A DNA stretch of 64,000 bases from Paenibacillus sp. P25 (GCA_024704175.1 CP085629.1:1364001-1428000), one strand, 5' to 3'. Shown: positions 37,729 through 48,267, numbered from the stretch's first letter. Numbers and translations are program-made. The notes: generated by a model not told the origin, from the sequence alone.

Positions 37729-38415
37729 ATGAATCAAACGAAGGTTCGGCATATCTTGGATACGATCGCCGAAATGTTCCCGGACGCCCACTGCGAGCTT
37801 CACCATTCGAATCCGTTTGAGCTGACGATTGCGGTACTACTGTCCGCTCAATGCACGGATGAGACCGTGAACAAGGTCACCGCAGATTTATTTCAAAAGT
37901 ACAAGCGGCCGGAGGATTATTTGGCCGTCCCCTTGGAAGAACTGGAGCAGGATATCCGGCGCATCGGCTTATTCCGCAACAAGGCGAAGAACATTCAGGC
38001 TTTAAGCGCCATGTTGTTGGACAAGTACGGTGGGGAAGTGCCTCAAGAGCATGAGAAACTGACGGAGCTGCCCGGTGTGGGCCGTAAAACCGCGAACGTG
38101 GTCGTATCGAACGCCTTCGGCGTTCCGGCGATTGCCGTGGACACGCATGTGGAACGGGTATCCAAGCGGCTCGGGCTGGCGAACGAGAAGGATTCCGTGC
38201 TGGAAGTCGAGAAGAAGCTGATGAAACGGGTTCCGAAGGATGAATGGACACAGACGCATCACCGGCTTATTTTCTTCGGACGCTACCATTGCAAGGCGCA
38301 AAATCCGAATTGTGCGGTTTGTCCGTCGCTGGATTTGTGCCGTGAAGGAAAAAAACGTATGAAATCGGAACAACATAGGAAAACTATACCAAAGACGGTA
38401 AAAAACAAAGCCTGA
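37729..38415 (+). CDS. nth: Endonuclease III
   Basis: DNA glycosylase/AP lyase that removes oxidised pyrimidines. 228 residues from ATG 37729 (GAGGGAG upstream). Helix-hairpin-helix ELPGVGRKTANVV, catalytic Lys in that loop and catalytic Asp in IAVDTHVERVS, and four Cys of the Fe-S cluster in C-x6-C-x2-C-x5-C (CKAQNPNCAVCPSLDLC). The C-terminal tail of about 20 residues is longer than usual and Lys-rich. Confidence 0.95.
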   Translation: MNQTKVRHILDTIAEMFPDAHCELHHSNPFELTIAVLLSAQCTDETVNKVTADLFQKYKRPEDYLAVPLEELEQDIRRIGLFRNKAKNIQALSAMLLDKYGGEVPQEHEKLTELPGVGRKTANVVVSNAFGVPAIAVDTHVERVSKRLGLANEKDSVLEVEKKLMKRVPKDEWTQTHHRLIFFGRYHCKAQNPNCAVCPSLDLCREGKKRMKSEQHRKTIPKTVKNKA

Positions 38416-38486
38416 GATTGCAGCTTCGGATCGGCATGAGATGGAGCAAAAAAGAAACAGTTCGTATAGGAAAGGTTGGGAACCAT

Positions 38487-38759
38487 ATGAAATGCATTTC
38501 CGTATATACAAGCGATTTTGAATTGTTCTCCGATATTTATGAGAAGATCCTTGAAACCCCGCTTCAGGAGAACGAAGAGAAGCTAGTCGAGGGCGTGACG
38601 GTAAGCGAATCCGGCGGCGTGCCGGAAAATTACTTGAACCGGATGAAGCAGCGGCCGGAAGTCGTAGTGATGAAGGTGCGCGATAAGGACATTACGATCC
38701 TGCAGCACCGCGACGTGTTCGAAATTTTTATCCCTGAACGCGAAAGTGTGGTACACTAA
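38487..38759 (+). CDS. Small conserved protein of 90 residues
   Basis: ATG 38487 gives MKCISVYTSDFELFSDIYEKIL, then LQENEEKLVEGVTVSESG and VVVMKVRDKDITILQHRDVFEIFIPE. It looks like a small alpha/beta domain. I do not recognise a family or motif. It has its own terminator and lies between nth and dynA. Confidence 0.75.
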   Translation: MKCISVYTSDFELFSDIYEKILETPLQENEEKLVEGVTVSESGGVPENYLNRMKQRPEVVVMKVRDKDITILQHRDVFEIFIPERESVVH

Positions 38760-38784
38760 AAACCGAAGCAATTCGGTTTTTTTT
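38760..38784 (+). terminator. Intrinsic terminator
   Basis: AACCGAA (38761-38767) pairs with TTCGGTT (38772-38778) across GCAA, then a T run. Confidence 0.88.
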
Positions 38785-38828
38785 GTTGTTACCATGATGT
38801 TAGAGAGAACAGGGGCAGGAGAGAACGG

Positions 38829-41800
38829 ATGAATAACGGAATACTGTTGACAGGGGAACGGGGGACAGAACCGTTCCAAGCCGGGGATGCCATGGCGGAA
38901 GCCGTGCACCGTCTGCTGGTGCAGTCCGAACAAGAAGGGGACAAGGAGAACAGCCGGAAATTCCGGCGGCTCTTGGACAAGGCGCAGAGCGGGCGTCTTT
39001 ATTTGGCGTTCTGCGGACATTTCTCGGCGGGAAAATCCAGTCTGATCAACCGCTTATGCGGTCACCCGCCGCTGCCTTCGAGCCCGATTCCGACGAGTGC
39101 GAATATCGTGAGCATTGTGAATGGGGAAAGCGGGGCCCGGGTGATTTACCGTCAGGCCGAAGGGGAAGAGGAAGAACGTTCGGAACGCGTGCCGCTCAAG
39201 GATTTGGCGGAGCACTGCCGCAACGGGGAAGCGATTGAGACGGTGGAAATTTCTTATCCGATCGCGTTTCTGGGAGAACACGGGGCGCTGCTCGATACGC
39301 CGGGGATCGATTCGACGGACGATGCGCATCAACTGGCTACGGAATCGGCGATGCACCTAGCGGATGTCGTGTTTTATGTGATGGATTATAACCATGTGCA
39401 ATCCGAGCTGAATTTGGCTTTCGCGAAAAAGATGATCGAATGGGGCAAGCCGCTGTATTTGATCGTCAATATGGTCGATAAGCACCGGGAGCAGGAGCTT
39501 TCATTCGCAGCATACCGCGAAGGGGTGCGCGAAGCGTTCGCGAACTGGCATGCGGTGCCGGACGGCATTCTGTTTACGTCGGTGAAGCGGCCGGACGATC
39601 CGAACAGCGAATGGAACAAGCTGGATTGGTCGCTGCAGCAGCTGATCGGGCAGCGCGAAGCGCTGATCCGCCTCAGCCTGGAGAAGTCGGCGAGGGCTTT
39701 GGCTGCGGCGCATGCCGCCAAGGTGGCCGAGCGCGGGGAGCCGGCCAAGGAGGCGCTGCGCGCCCGGCTGGCGGACGACGAGGGACTCGAGTCGGCGCAG
39801 GAGCTCGCCGCGCAGAAGGAAGCGGAGCTGGCGCGGCTGGAGAAGCCGCCGCACGAGCTGCAGGAGGCGGCGCGCAAGGAAACGGCGGCAGTGCTGGAAG
39901 CCGCCAATGTGATCCCGGCCGTGACGCGCGACCTCGCGCACGCGTATTTGGAAGCCCGGCGCCCGGGCTTCAAGGTGGGGTGGTTCGCCGGCGCAGCGAA
40001 AACGGCGAAGGAGACGGAACGCCGGTTGGAGGCGTTCCATCATGATTTTGCCGCGCAGGTGGAGACCCAGGTGGCGCGGCATGTGCAGCAAACGGTGAAG
40101 AAGGCGTTTGCGGATCAAGGGTCGCCGGGTGAAGCGGTCACGCAGGCGGCGGATGCCGTACACGCGGCTGTGACGCCGGAGTGGCTTGCTGCGCAGGTGA
40201 ACCCGGCGGCGGGCTTCGGCGGCGAGTACACGCTGAACTACTCGAAGCAGATCGCGGCCGAGGTGAAGGCGCAGTACCGCAAAGCGGCGTTCGCGACCAT
40301 TGACGGCCTGGCGGACGCGCTCGCGGCGGCGCTGGCTCCGCGGCTTGCGGCGCTGCGCGCGGAGCTGGCGGCGCTCGGCGAGCGGCTGAGCGGCCTGCGC
40401 GAGCTCGAGCGGCTCGCCGAGGCCGACGCCGCCTACGCCGCGTCGCTGCAGGCGCGCTGCCGCCCGCAGGCGCGGCCCCGGCGTCGCCGGACCCGGCTGG
40501 TGCGCCGGCGGCGCCCGCCACCGGCACCGCCGTCGCTGCGCCGGAGCGCCCGGCGCCCGCGCCGTTCGCGCCGGGCGCGGCCCGCGCCGCGGACGCGGCG
40601 GCTCCGCCGCTGGCGGCCGGCGGCCACCGCAAGCGGCTGCGCGAAGCCGCTGCGCGGCTGGACGCCGCCGCAGCGGAGCTGGCCGGCGTCGCCGCGCTGC
40701 AAACCATCCGCCGCTCCCTGCAAGAGAAGGCCGAGCGGCTGGCGAACAACCGCTTCACAGTGGCGCTGTTCGGCGCCTTCAGCGCGGGCAAATCTTCGTT
40801 TGCCAACGCGCTGATCGGCGAACGGGTGCTGCCCGTGTCGCCGAATCCGACCACGGCGGCCATCAACAAAATCCTGCCGCCGGAACCGGAGCAGGGCTGG
40901 CCGCACGGCACGGCCAAGGTGAAGGTAAAATCGCGGGAGCAACTGGCAAGCGACGTACTGTATTCGCTGGAAGTCCTGGGCCGTCCGGCCGCAGGCCTGG
41001 ACGATGCTTTGCGGAGCATCACCCGCTTGAAGGCGGAGCAGGTGCCCGGTAAGGGCAAGCCGCACTATACCTTCCTCAAGGCGGTGGAGCGCGGCTGGGT
41101 GACGATGGAGCCGCATCTGGGCACGGAGCTGAAGACCGATCTGGAGGGCTTCGCTTCCTACGCGGCGGATGAAACCCGGTCCTGCTTTGTGGACGGGATC
41201 GAGCTGTATTATACGAATCCGCTGACGGAGCAGGGGATTGTGCTCGTCGATACGCCGGGAGCGGATTCGATCAACGCCCGCCATACGGGAGTTGCCTTTG
41301 AATATATCAAGAACGCGGATGCGATCTTGTTCGTTACTTATTATAACCATGCCTTCTCCCACGCGGATAAGGAGTTTCTGCTCCAGCTCGGCCGGGTGAA
41401 GGACAGCTTCGAGATGGATAAAATGTTCTTCATCGTCAATGCGGCCGACCTGGCCTCTTCCGCGGAAGAGCTGGATGGCGTCGTGCAGCATGTAGAGAAC
41501 AATCTGCTGCAGCACGGCATCCGCCATCCGCGAATATATCCGCTCTCGAGCTATTACGGGCTGGAGGCGAAGCTGGCCGGGGATGCGGAGCAGGTGGCGC
41601 TTACGGGCATGCTGCGCTTCGAGCAGGAGTTCGTCCGCTTTACATTTGAGGAGCTGACGGAAATCGCGGTCCGTTCCGGGGACGCCGATATCCGCCGCGC
41701 CGCCGACGTGCTGGAGCGCTGGATGGCCGGCGCCCGGGCGGATGCGTCGGAGCGGCAGCGTCAGGCGGCCGAATTGCGGCAGGCGCTGGGCGAGGCCCGG

Positions 41801-42511
41801 AAGCTCCTCGAGCAGACGGATCCGGAATCGGGTATCCGCGAGCTGTCGAAGGAGATCCGCGAACTGCTGTATTACGTGAAGCAGCGGACGTTCTACCGTT
41901 TCGGGGAGCTGTACAATCTGGCGTTTAATCCGTCTTCTTTCCGCGACGAAGGCCGGGATGCGAAGTCGATGCTGCAATCCGCCTGGGAGGATCTGAAGCG
42001 GATGCTGAGCTTCGATCTGTCGCAGGAGGTGCTGGCGACGACGCTGCGGATCGAGAACAAGATCAACAAGCTGGCCGCCGAAGCGGCAAGACGTTTGACG
42101 GAGACCATCCGGGAAAGCATCCCGTCATTCGAGCCGGAGGCGTTCGCACCGTTCAAGCTGCAGACGCCCGAACTGCAAGGGACGCTGGAAGCGGACGAAG
42201 TCACGGTCAAATTCATGCTGGGCTATTACAAGAACGCCAAGCAGTTCTTTGAAGGCGACGGCAAGCAGGCGCTGCGGCAAGAGCTGGAGGGCAGACTGAA
42301 CGGGCCGATGACGCAATTTGCCGAAGCGCAGGCTGCAGCACTGGAAGCCGTTTATGCGCAGCAGCTGCGGGAAACGTACACGGCGGTGACCGGGAAGCTG
42401 GGTCAAGAGCTGGAGGAACTGGCCGAGGGTCTGCTGCAAGCGCTGGAAGAAAAAGTGAACCTGGAAGAGCTGCAAAAAAGGCATGAAAAGTTATTGGAAT
42501 ATTTCGAATAA
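38829..42511 (+). CDS. dynA: Tandem bacterial dynamin, DynA-like (frameshifted)
   Basis: Fused double dynamin of about 1227 residues, the size of B. subtilis DynA (YpbR), which protects membranes against pore-forming attack and phage. First GTPase: CGHFSAGKSSLIN (P-loop, ~65), LLDTPGIDSTDD, NMVDKHR. Second: FGAFSAGKSSFANALIGERVLPVSPNPTTAAI (~645), VLVDTPGADSIN, NAADLASS. Each is followed by long helical stalk regions. One G is missing near 40448 in GCAGGCGCGCTGCC; repair yields ALPPAGAAPASPDPAGAPAAPATG and joins the halves through an Ala/Pro-rich linker of about 60 residues coded by extremely GC-rich DNA (40440-40660). Soluble, acting at the inner membrane face. Confidence 0.9.
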
Positions 42512-42537
42512 ATCGACAAAACAGAGCAGGCAATAAG

Positions 42538-42564
42538 GGGGCTTCCTTTTGGGGAGCTCCTTTT
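42538..42564 (+). terminator. Probable terminator after dynA
   Basis: GGGGCTTCC and GGGGAGCTCC pair with one bulged A and some G-U, across a T4 loop, then TTTTC. Confidence 0.5.
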
Positions 42565-42625
42565 CTATAGACTTTTTTGAAAGGGTTTTCATCGGTAGGG
42601 ATTGCGTGCTAGGAGGGTGAAAAAG

Positions 42626-42721
42626 GTGGATTGTGTCCCCAAAATGTGTCGATTTGGAGAATTTTTCAGGCTTAAGCAAAGCAATACGGAGATTTGTTAT
42701 TTTGCCGCTCTATGGAGTTGA
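42626..42721 (+). CDS. Possible 31-residue peptide
   Basis: GTG 42626 lies 5 bases after AGGAGGGTGA (42611-42620), one of the best ribosome binding sites in the window, and reads MDCVPKMCRFGEFFRL to a TGA at 42719-42721. Four Cys, basic then hydrophobic; no family recognised. It may be a leader peptide for the ABC transporter genes or chance. Another frame (GTG 42633) is open longer but runs into the transporter gene out of frame. Confidence 0.3.
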   Translation: MDCVPKMCRFGEFFRLKQSNTEICYFAALWS

Positions 42722-42906
42722 TGCTACACTTCATTTCATAGCTGAAACGCTTTCGAGGCAATTTTTTCCGCTTCGAAAGCCATTTTGCTTTATGGGCGGA
42801 AATGCCCGTTATTCATCGTGCCGAGCAAATGGAAGTGCCTGGGGGAATGGTATCGAACCGGTTAACCAGGTGGCCTTACGGCATGCTCAGCCGAAGGAGG
42901 GTCTTC
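42722..42906 (+). promoter_or_regulatory. Upstream region of the ABC exporter genes
   Basis: Contains the inverted repeat GCTTTCGA (42749-42756)/TCGAAAGC (42773-42780) around a T-rich loop, a possible operator or mRNA hairpin. No confident promoter. AAGGAGGG at 42895-42902 serves the ATG at 42907. Confidence 0.35.
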
Positions 42907-44871
42907 ATGGAAGTTTTCAGGCAGTTGAAGGAGTTTTATTGGTCGGAGCGCAAATACTTGTTCGCATCCATCTTTGCGCTCATGGCCGCCACCGCGCTCG
43001 GGTTGGTTTATCCGAATCTGCTGCGCTATCTGATCGACGGGGTTATTGCTCAAGGGAATTTCAGCGCCGTCCCCTACCTCGCTCTCGGCGTTGTAGGCGT
43101 CATGGTGGTCAAAGCGTCGTTCATGTTTTGGCACGGTTCCTCAAGCGCCAAGCTCGGCAACAAGACGGCTTACAATCTCCGCAATGCGCTGTACAAGAAG
43201 CTGCAGTACTTGTCGTTTCAGTATTACGATCAGGCGCGGACCGGCGATTTGATGTCGCGTCTCACGGCCGACCTGAGTGCGGTCCGGGATTTTGTCGGCT
43301 TCGGCTTTGTACAGATACTCAACGTATTCATGATGGTGCTGTTCGGTTCGGTGATGATGTTCACCATTAATTGGAAGCTGACGCTGATTACGATGGTGAC
43401 CATGCCTTTTCTCGCCTGGACGGCCATCCGCTTCGAAAGCCGCATCCATCCGGCCTTCCGGTCGATCCGCAAATCGATGAGCTCGATGACGACCTCGGTT
43501 CAGGAGAACATCACCGGCGTCCGCACGGTGAAATCGTTCGCCCGCGAGCCTTATGAAATCGAGAAGTTCACGGAACGTAACAAGGACTACAAGCAGAATA
43601 ACGTGAATACCTCCGGAATCTGGGCCAAATTCTTCCCGCTGATGGAGCTGTTCGCCAACCTGAGCGTCGTTCTGCTTCTTGCGATCGGCGGCTGGATGGT
43701 GATCCGGGAATCGATTTCGCTGGGAGAGCTGGTAGCCTTCTTCAGCCTGATCTGGTACATCATCGGTCCGATGTGGGGCATCGGGTTCCATATTAATAAC
43801 TATACGCAATCCAAAGCCGCCGGTGAACGATTGCTGGAGCTATTGCACCAATATGTGCATGTAAAAGATAAGGAACACGCGGTGGCACTTCGCAACGATG
43901 AGGTCCGGGGGCATGTGCGATTCGAGCACGTTACCTTTGCCTATACCGATAAACAGCCTGCTTTAACGGACTTCGATCTGGATGCTCCGGCCGGCTCGGT
44001 AATCGGGCTCCTCGGCGGCACAGGCTCGGGCAAATCGACGGTGATTCAGCTCTTGATCCACGCCTATAACGTCAAGGAAGGCCGAATTACGCTCGACGGC
44101 CGGGATATCCGCGACATTACGCTGGAAAGCCTGCGGGAGCAAATCGCTATTGTGTTTCAGGAGACATTCCTCTTCTCCTCTACGATTCGCAACAATATTG
44201 CCTATGGCGTCAAGAACGTGTCGATGGACGAAGTGATCCACGCGGCCAAGCTGGCCAAAGCGCACGATTTCATCATGGAGTCGCCGCTCGGTTACGATAC
44301 CGTCGTCGGCGAACGGGGGCTCGGGCTTTCCGGCGGCCAGAAGCAGCGGATTGCGATCGCCCGGGCGTCGCTTAAGAATCCGAAGATTCTGATCCTGGAC
44401 GACGCTACCAGCGCCGTCGATATGGAGACGGAGCATGAGATCCAGCGCGGATTCCGCGAGGTGATGAAGGACCGGACGACGTTTGTGATCGCCCACCGGA
44501 TCTCCTCCTTGAAGCATGCGGATGAAATATTGGTCCTGGACCAGGGCCGCATCGTGCAGAGGGGAACGCATGAGGAACTGATGCGCCAGGAGGGGCCGTA
44601 TCTGGAAACCTACAAAATTCAATACGCCGATCAGCCCGATGCTTCCTGGGATGAGCCCGCCGCGCCGATCGGGGAACCGTTGGTCCGGGAAAGCCGTCCA
44701 TCCGGAGCGGAGACATCCGGAGATGAACGGACCGAGCGCGAAATCGCCGTCTCGGGGCAAGCCAAATTGAGGGGGTCGTGCATTGAGCTCAGCGCAAGAA
44801 AAGAAGTCTTCCGGCCGGCAGGCCGAGGCTTCCGAAACCGTGAAGTCCCGCTTCGTTTACCAGGACGATGA
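42907..44871 (+). CDS. ABC exporter half, non-canonical ATPase site
   Basis: Transmembrane domain with six helices (residues ~15-320) and ATPase domain (GGTGSGKST near 370, LSGGQKQRIAIARA, then LILDDATSAVD). The usual catalytic Glu after Walker B is Asp here, while the next gene has Glu. That matches heterodimeric exporters such as BmrC/BmrD and TM287/288, in which one site is inactive. As read, the frame continues to 44871 and overlaps the next gene by 89 bases. One G missing at 44771-44775 would instead end it at TGA 44784-44786, overlapping the next TTG start; I think that is the true end. Substrate unknown; multidrug efflux is plausible. Confidence 0.88.
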   Translation: MEVFRQLKEFYWSERKYLFASIFALMAATALGLVYPNLLRYLIDGVIAQGNFSAVPYLALGVVGVMVVKASFMFWHGSSSAKLGNKTAYNLRNALYKKLQYLSFQYYDQARTGDLMSRLTADLSAVRDFVGFGFVQILNVFMMVLFGSVMMFTINWKLTLITMVTMPFLAWTAIRFESRIHPAFRSIRKSMSSMTTSVQENITGVRTVKSFAREPYEIEKFTERNKDYKQNNVNTSGIWAKFFPLMELFANLSVVLLLAIGGWMVIRESISLGELVAFFSLIWYIIGPMWGIGFHINNYTQSKAAGERLLELLHQYVHVKDKEHAVALRNDEVRGHVRFEHVTFAYTDKQPALTDFDLDAPAGSVIGLLGGTGSGKSTVIQLLIHAYNVKEGRITLDGRDIRDITLESLREQIAIVFQETFLFSSTIRNNIAYGVKNVSMDEVIHAAKLAKAHDFIMESPLGYDTVVGERGLGLSGGQKQRIAIARASLKNPKILILDDATSAVDMETEHEIQRGFREVMKDRTTFVIAHRISSLKHADEILVLDQGRIVQRGTHEELMRQEGPYLETYKIQYADQPDASWDEPAAPIGEPLVRESRPSGAETSGDERTEREIAVSGQAKLRGSCIELSARKEVFRPAGRGFRNREVPLRLPGR

Positions 44872-46634
44872 GGAGCTGGACAAAGGCTTTGACTGGAACC
44901 AGATGAAACGTCTGGGCAAGTATATGCGCCCTTATGCGAAGCAAATATTGCCGATGATTCTGCTGATGATGGCTGTCGGAGCGCTTACCAAGCTGCTCAA
45001 CCCAGCCGCTGATCGCCTATGCGATCGACCATGCGCTGAAGGGAAGGGACGGCCGGTCGCTGGCGCTTTGCGTAGCCGGCATGCTCGGACTCTTCGTTAT
45101 CCAGTGGGCGGCGAACAGCTTCCGGATCCGGTATACGAATAATATCGGGCAAAAGGTGATCTACGACCTGCGCCATGATTTGTTCAGCCACATTCAGCGA
45201 CTGTCGTTCCGCTTCTTTGACAAGCGCCCGGCCGGCTCGATTCTGGTGCGGATTACGAACTATGTCAACTCGCTTCAGGACCTGCTGACGAACGGCGCCG
45301 TCAACCTGATGATCGATTGCGTGCAGCTGATCGGCATCATCGTGATCCTGCTCTTCTTCAATGTCAAGCTGGGAGCGGCCATCATCGTCACCGTGCCGAT
45401 CATGTTCCTGGTCTCGACGAAGTCCGCGGGTGAAAATCCGCAGGACCTGGCAGGTGTTCCAAACGAAGCAGTCGCGGATCAACGCGCACCTGAACGAATG
45501 TATCTCCGGGATCAAGGTAACCCAGGCTTTCACGCAGGAGAAGGAAAATATCGCTTTCTTCGACGAGATGAACAAGGACAATCACAAGACCTGGAACCGC
45601 GCATCGATTCTGAACCAGTCCTTTAACCCGATCATCGAAGTGACAGGGGCTGTGGGATACTTTATTTTGTTCCTGCTGGGCGCGTATTTGATCCAGAAGG
45701 GAGAGATCACCGTCGGCGTTCTCGTCGCTTTCGCGACCTACATCGGCAACTTCTGGGAGCCCATTAACCGGCTGGGGCAAATGTACTCGAACATGCTCGT
45801 GGCCATGGCTTCCTCCGAGCGGATCTTCGAATTTATCGACGAACAGCCGACCGTAGCGGAGAAGCCGCAGGCGGCGGTGCTCCCCAAGATCGAGGGGCGC
45901 GTTTCCCTGAAGGGAATCGAGTTCGAATATGAGCCGGGCCGCCATGCGCTCAAAGGAATCGATCTGGAAGTGCAGCCTGGCCAATCGATCGCTTTGGTCG
46001 GCCATACGGGCTCGGGCAAAAGCACGATTATCAACCTGCTGTGCCGGTTTTACGACGTGACCGAAGGCAGTATCCGCATCGACGGGCACGATATCCGCGA
46101 CGTGACGCTGCAATCGCTCCGCTCGCAAATCGGCATTGTGCTGCAGGACACCTTTATTTTCTCCGGAACGATCCGCGACAACATCCGCTTCGGGCGTCTT
46201 GACGCTACGGACGAGGAAGTGGAAGCGGCCGCCAAGGCCGTGCGGGCGCATGATTTCATCGTGGGTCTTCCGCAGGGCTACGACACGGAGGTGCAGGAAC
46301 GCGGCAACGTGCTCTCGATGGGGCAGCTGGCGGCTGATTTCCTTCGCCCGCGCGCGCTGGCGGATCCCCGCATTCTGATCTTGGATGAAGCGACGGCCAG
46401 CATCGATACCGAGACGGAGCTGAAGATTCAGGACGCGCTCAAGACGCTTCTTGCCGGCCGGACCTCTTTCATCATCGCCCACCGGTTATCGACGATTCGT
46501 CATGCGGATCATATTCTTGTTCTGGATCACGGGCGGATCATGGAGCAGGGCGATCACGAGGATTTGATGCGGCGGCGCGGGATATATTACGGCCTCATTC
46601 AGGCGCAGTACAGGCGCTGCAGCAAACGGGTTGA
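44783..46634 (+). CDS. ABC exporter half, canonical ATPase site (several frameshifts)
   Basis: TTG 44783 follows GAGGGGG and overlaps the preceding gene. Repaired length is about 616 residues. Breaks: near 45004 (extra A, restoring LLNPPLIAYAIDHALKG), near 45421-45430 (extra base, restoring STKPRVKIRRTWQVF) and near 46614 (missing G, restoring QYRALQQTG and TGA 46632-46634). A compensating pair at 46326-46363 scrambles the ABC signature: LSMGQLAADFLRPRAL stands for LSMGQRQLISFARALL. Walker A GHTGSGKST, catalytic Glu in LILDEATASID, H-loop IIAHRLST. As read without the last repair the frame runs to 46767 through the terminator. Confidence 0.88.
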
Positions 46635-46677
46635 CGGGCTTTGGACAGACGGCTTATGTAAACCATATTCTTCCAAG

Positions 46678-46723
46678 AATCTTCCTTTTCCTCGCTATCA
46701 GCGGGAGAAAGGAAGATTTTTTT
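46678..46723 (+). terminator. Terminator of the exporter operon
   Basis: AATCTTCCTTTTCCTCGC and GCGGGAGAAAGGAAGATT form a long stem around TATCA, followed by seven T. Confidence 0.9.
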
Positions 46724-46817
46724 GTCTTATCTCCGGGCGGGGCACATATACTTGGCTAGGGAGTTAAACCTAGGGGCGCTGAGACGCGGTCCCGTACCGG
46801 GGAGGTAAGGAACGTTG

Positions 46818-48233
46818 ATGAAGAGCGAACGCAGGATGTTCCGGTTGCTTGGTTTCATTCAATGGTCTGCTGCCTTTATCGTGATTGTGGGGCTTGCGGT
46901 GTCGGGCAAATGGTTTGCGAAGGCGCAAACGCCGAGCCGTTACGACGTCTTTTTGGACGAAGAACGGGTGGGTACGGTCAGCGACCCGGAGACGGTCAAG
47001 CATTGGAAGCAAATGCGGTATGAAGATTGCCAGCAAAAATACGGAGACGGTGTGCGTGTAACCTCGAATATGGAGAAGCTGCGCTTTGTGCCGAGCGTAT
47101 CAGGTCAAGATCCGGTCGATCCCGATGCGGTGATCAAGGTGCTGAGCGAAAGGCTGGAGATATCGGCATGGGCGGTGGAAATCCGGATTGACGGCAAGCC
47201 GGCGGGTTACCTGAAGGATCAACTGGAGGCACTTGAGCTTCTGGAGCAGGTGAGGGCGCCGTATACGGTGAAAGAAAAGCGGGTCACCGCTCTTTCGGGC
47301 GAAACGGATCTCTTGGCGGCCAAGGATACGGTGAAGCGGCGGGCGGAATTCGTGCAGCGCGTGGAGCTGGTCGAGAAGGCCGTGGCTCCGGAACTCTTGG
47401 AAACTGCGGAGAGCGTTTGGAAGAGAATCGTGGACGGCGATAAGAAGCCTTTTGCCTACAAGGTACAGCAAGGAGACTGCATCTCGCTTCTTGTGCAGAG
47501 GTTCGGTATTCCGGCCGAAACGATCTACCGCAATAATCCGGAGATCAAGAACGACTTGATCCGGGTCGGTCAAATGCTGAATTTGACGGTATCCGAGCCG
47601 CTGTTAAGCGTAAGGACCACAGAGGAACGGACAGAACGGGTCAAAATTCCGAGCGGCATCGTATACGAGAAGGATGCGGAGTCGCCTACCGGGGTGATCC
47701 GGATCGTATCTCAAGGCAAGGCGGGCGTCAAAGAGCTCACGTATGCTGCGATCAAAGTGAACGGCGTGCAGGTGGAGGAGCGGTTAACGGACGAAAAGGT
47801 GATTGAAGCCCCTGAGCAGGCGGTTGTGAAGCAGGGGACTAAAGCCGTACCGGGATCCGGGACGGGCTCCTTCGCCGCTCCCGTAGTCCATGCTACGGTA
47901 ACGAGCGAATTCGGCCTTCGGTGGGGAACGGTGCACTACGGCACCGATCTGGTCTCGGATGAGAAAGCCATTCTCGCCTCGGACAGCGGAACGGTTACCT
48001 TTGCGGGAGTGAAATCGGGCTACGGCAACTGTATCGTCATCGATCACGGGAACGGCTTCGAGACGCTTTACGGCCATCTCAGCAGGCTCGAGGTGCGAAA
48101 GGATGACCGTGTCAAAAAGGGAGAAAAAATCGGGATCATGGGGCGGACGGGCAATGCGACGGGGGTTCATCTCCATTTTGAAATCCATAAGGACGGCCGC
48201 CAGGAGAATCCGATGAAATATTTGCGGCTCTAG
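46818..48233 (+). CDS. M23 peptidase with LysM and G5 domains
   Basis: Envelope endopeptidase of 471 residues, intact. N-terminal anchor (FIQWSAAFIVIVGLAVSGKWF), a helical region, LysM (~213-258, YKVQQGDCISLLVQRFGIP), G5 domain (~265-345, RTTEERTERVKIPSGIVYEKD) and a C-terminal LytM/M23 domain. The second zinc motif HLHFE is clear; the first site reads VHYGTDLV in place of the usual HxGxD with the same spacing. It should cleave peptide cross-links in the wall. ATG 46818 follows GGGAGGTAAGG; TTG 46815 is an alternative. Confidence 0.92.
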   Translation: MKSERRMFRLLGFIQWSAAFIVIVGLAVSGKWFAKAQTPSRYDVFLDEERVGTVSDPETVKHWKQMRYEDCQQKYGDGVRVTSNMEKLRFVPSVSGQDPVDPDAVIKVLSERLEISAWAVEIRIDGKPAGYLKDQLEALELLEQVRAPYTVKEKRVTALSGETDLLAAKDTVKRRAEFVQRVELVEKAVAPELLETAESVWKRIVDGDKKPFAYKVQQGDCISLLVQRFGIPAETIYRNNPEIKNDLIRVGQMLNLTVSEPLLSVRTTEERTERVKIPSGIVYEKDAESPTGVIRIVSQGKAGVKELTYAAIKVNGVQVEERLTDEKVIEAPEQAVVKQGTKAVPGSGTGSFAAPVVHATVTSEFGLRWGTVHYGTDLVSDEKAILASDSGTVTFAGVKSGYGNCIVIDHGNGFETLYGHLSRLEVRKDDRVKKGEKIGIMGRTGNATGVHLHFEIHKDGRQENPMKYLRL

Positions 48234-48267
48234 CCCTGCTTGACTTTTAATGGGAACGCATGTTTGG

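Noticed and set aside
40433..41977. Long minus-strand reading frame of 514 codons
   Set aside because: Antisense to the second dynamin GTPase; composition is Arg/His/Leu-rich shadow.
42633..43370. 245-codon plus-strand frame starting before the exporter
   Set aside because: Most of it overlaps the ABC exporter gene in another frame; only the short frame at 42626 has a well-placed ribosome binding site.
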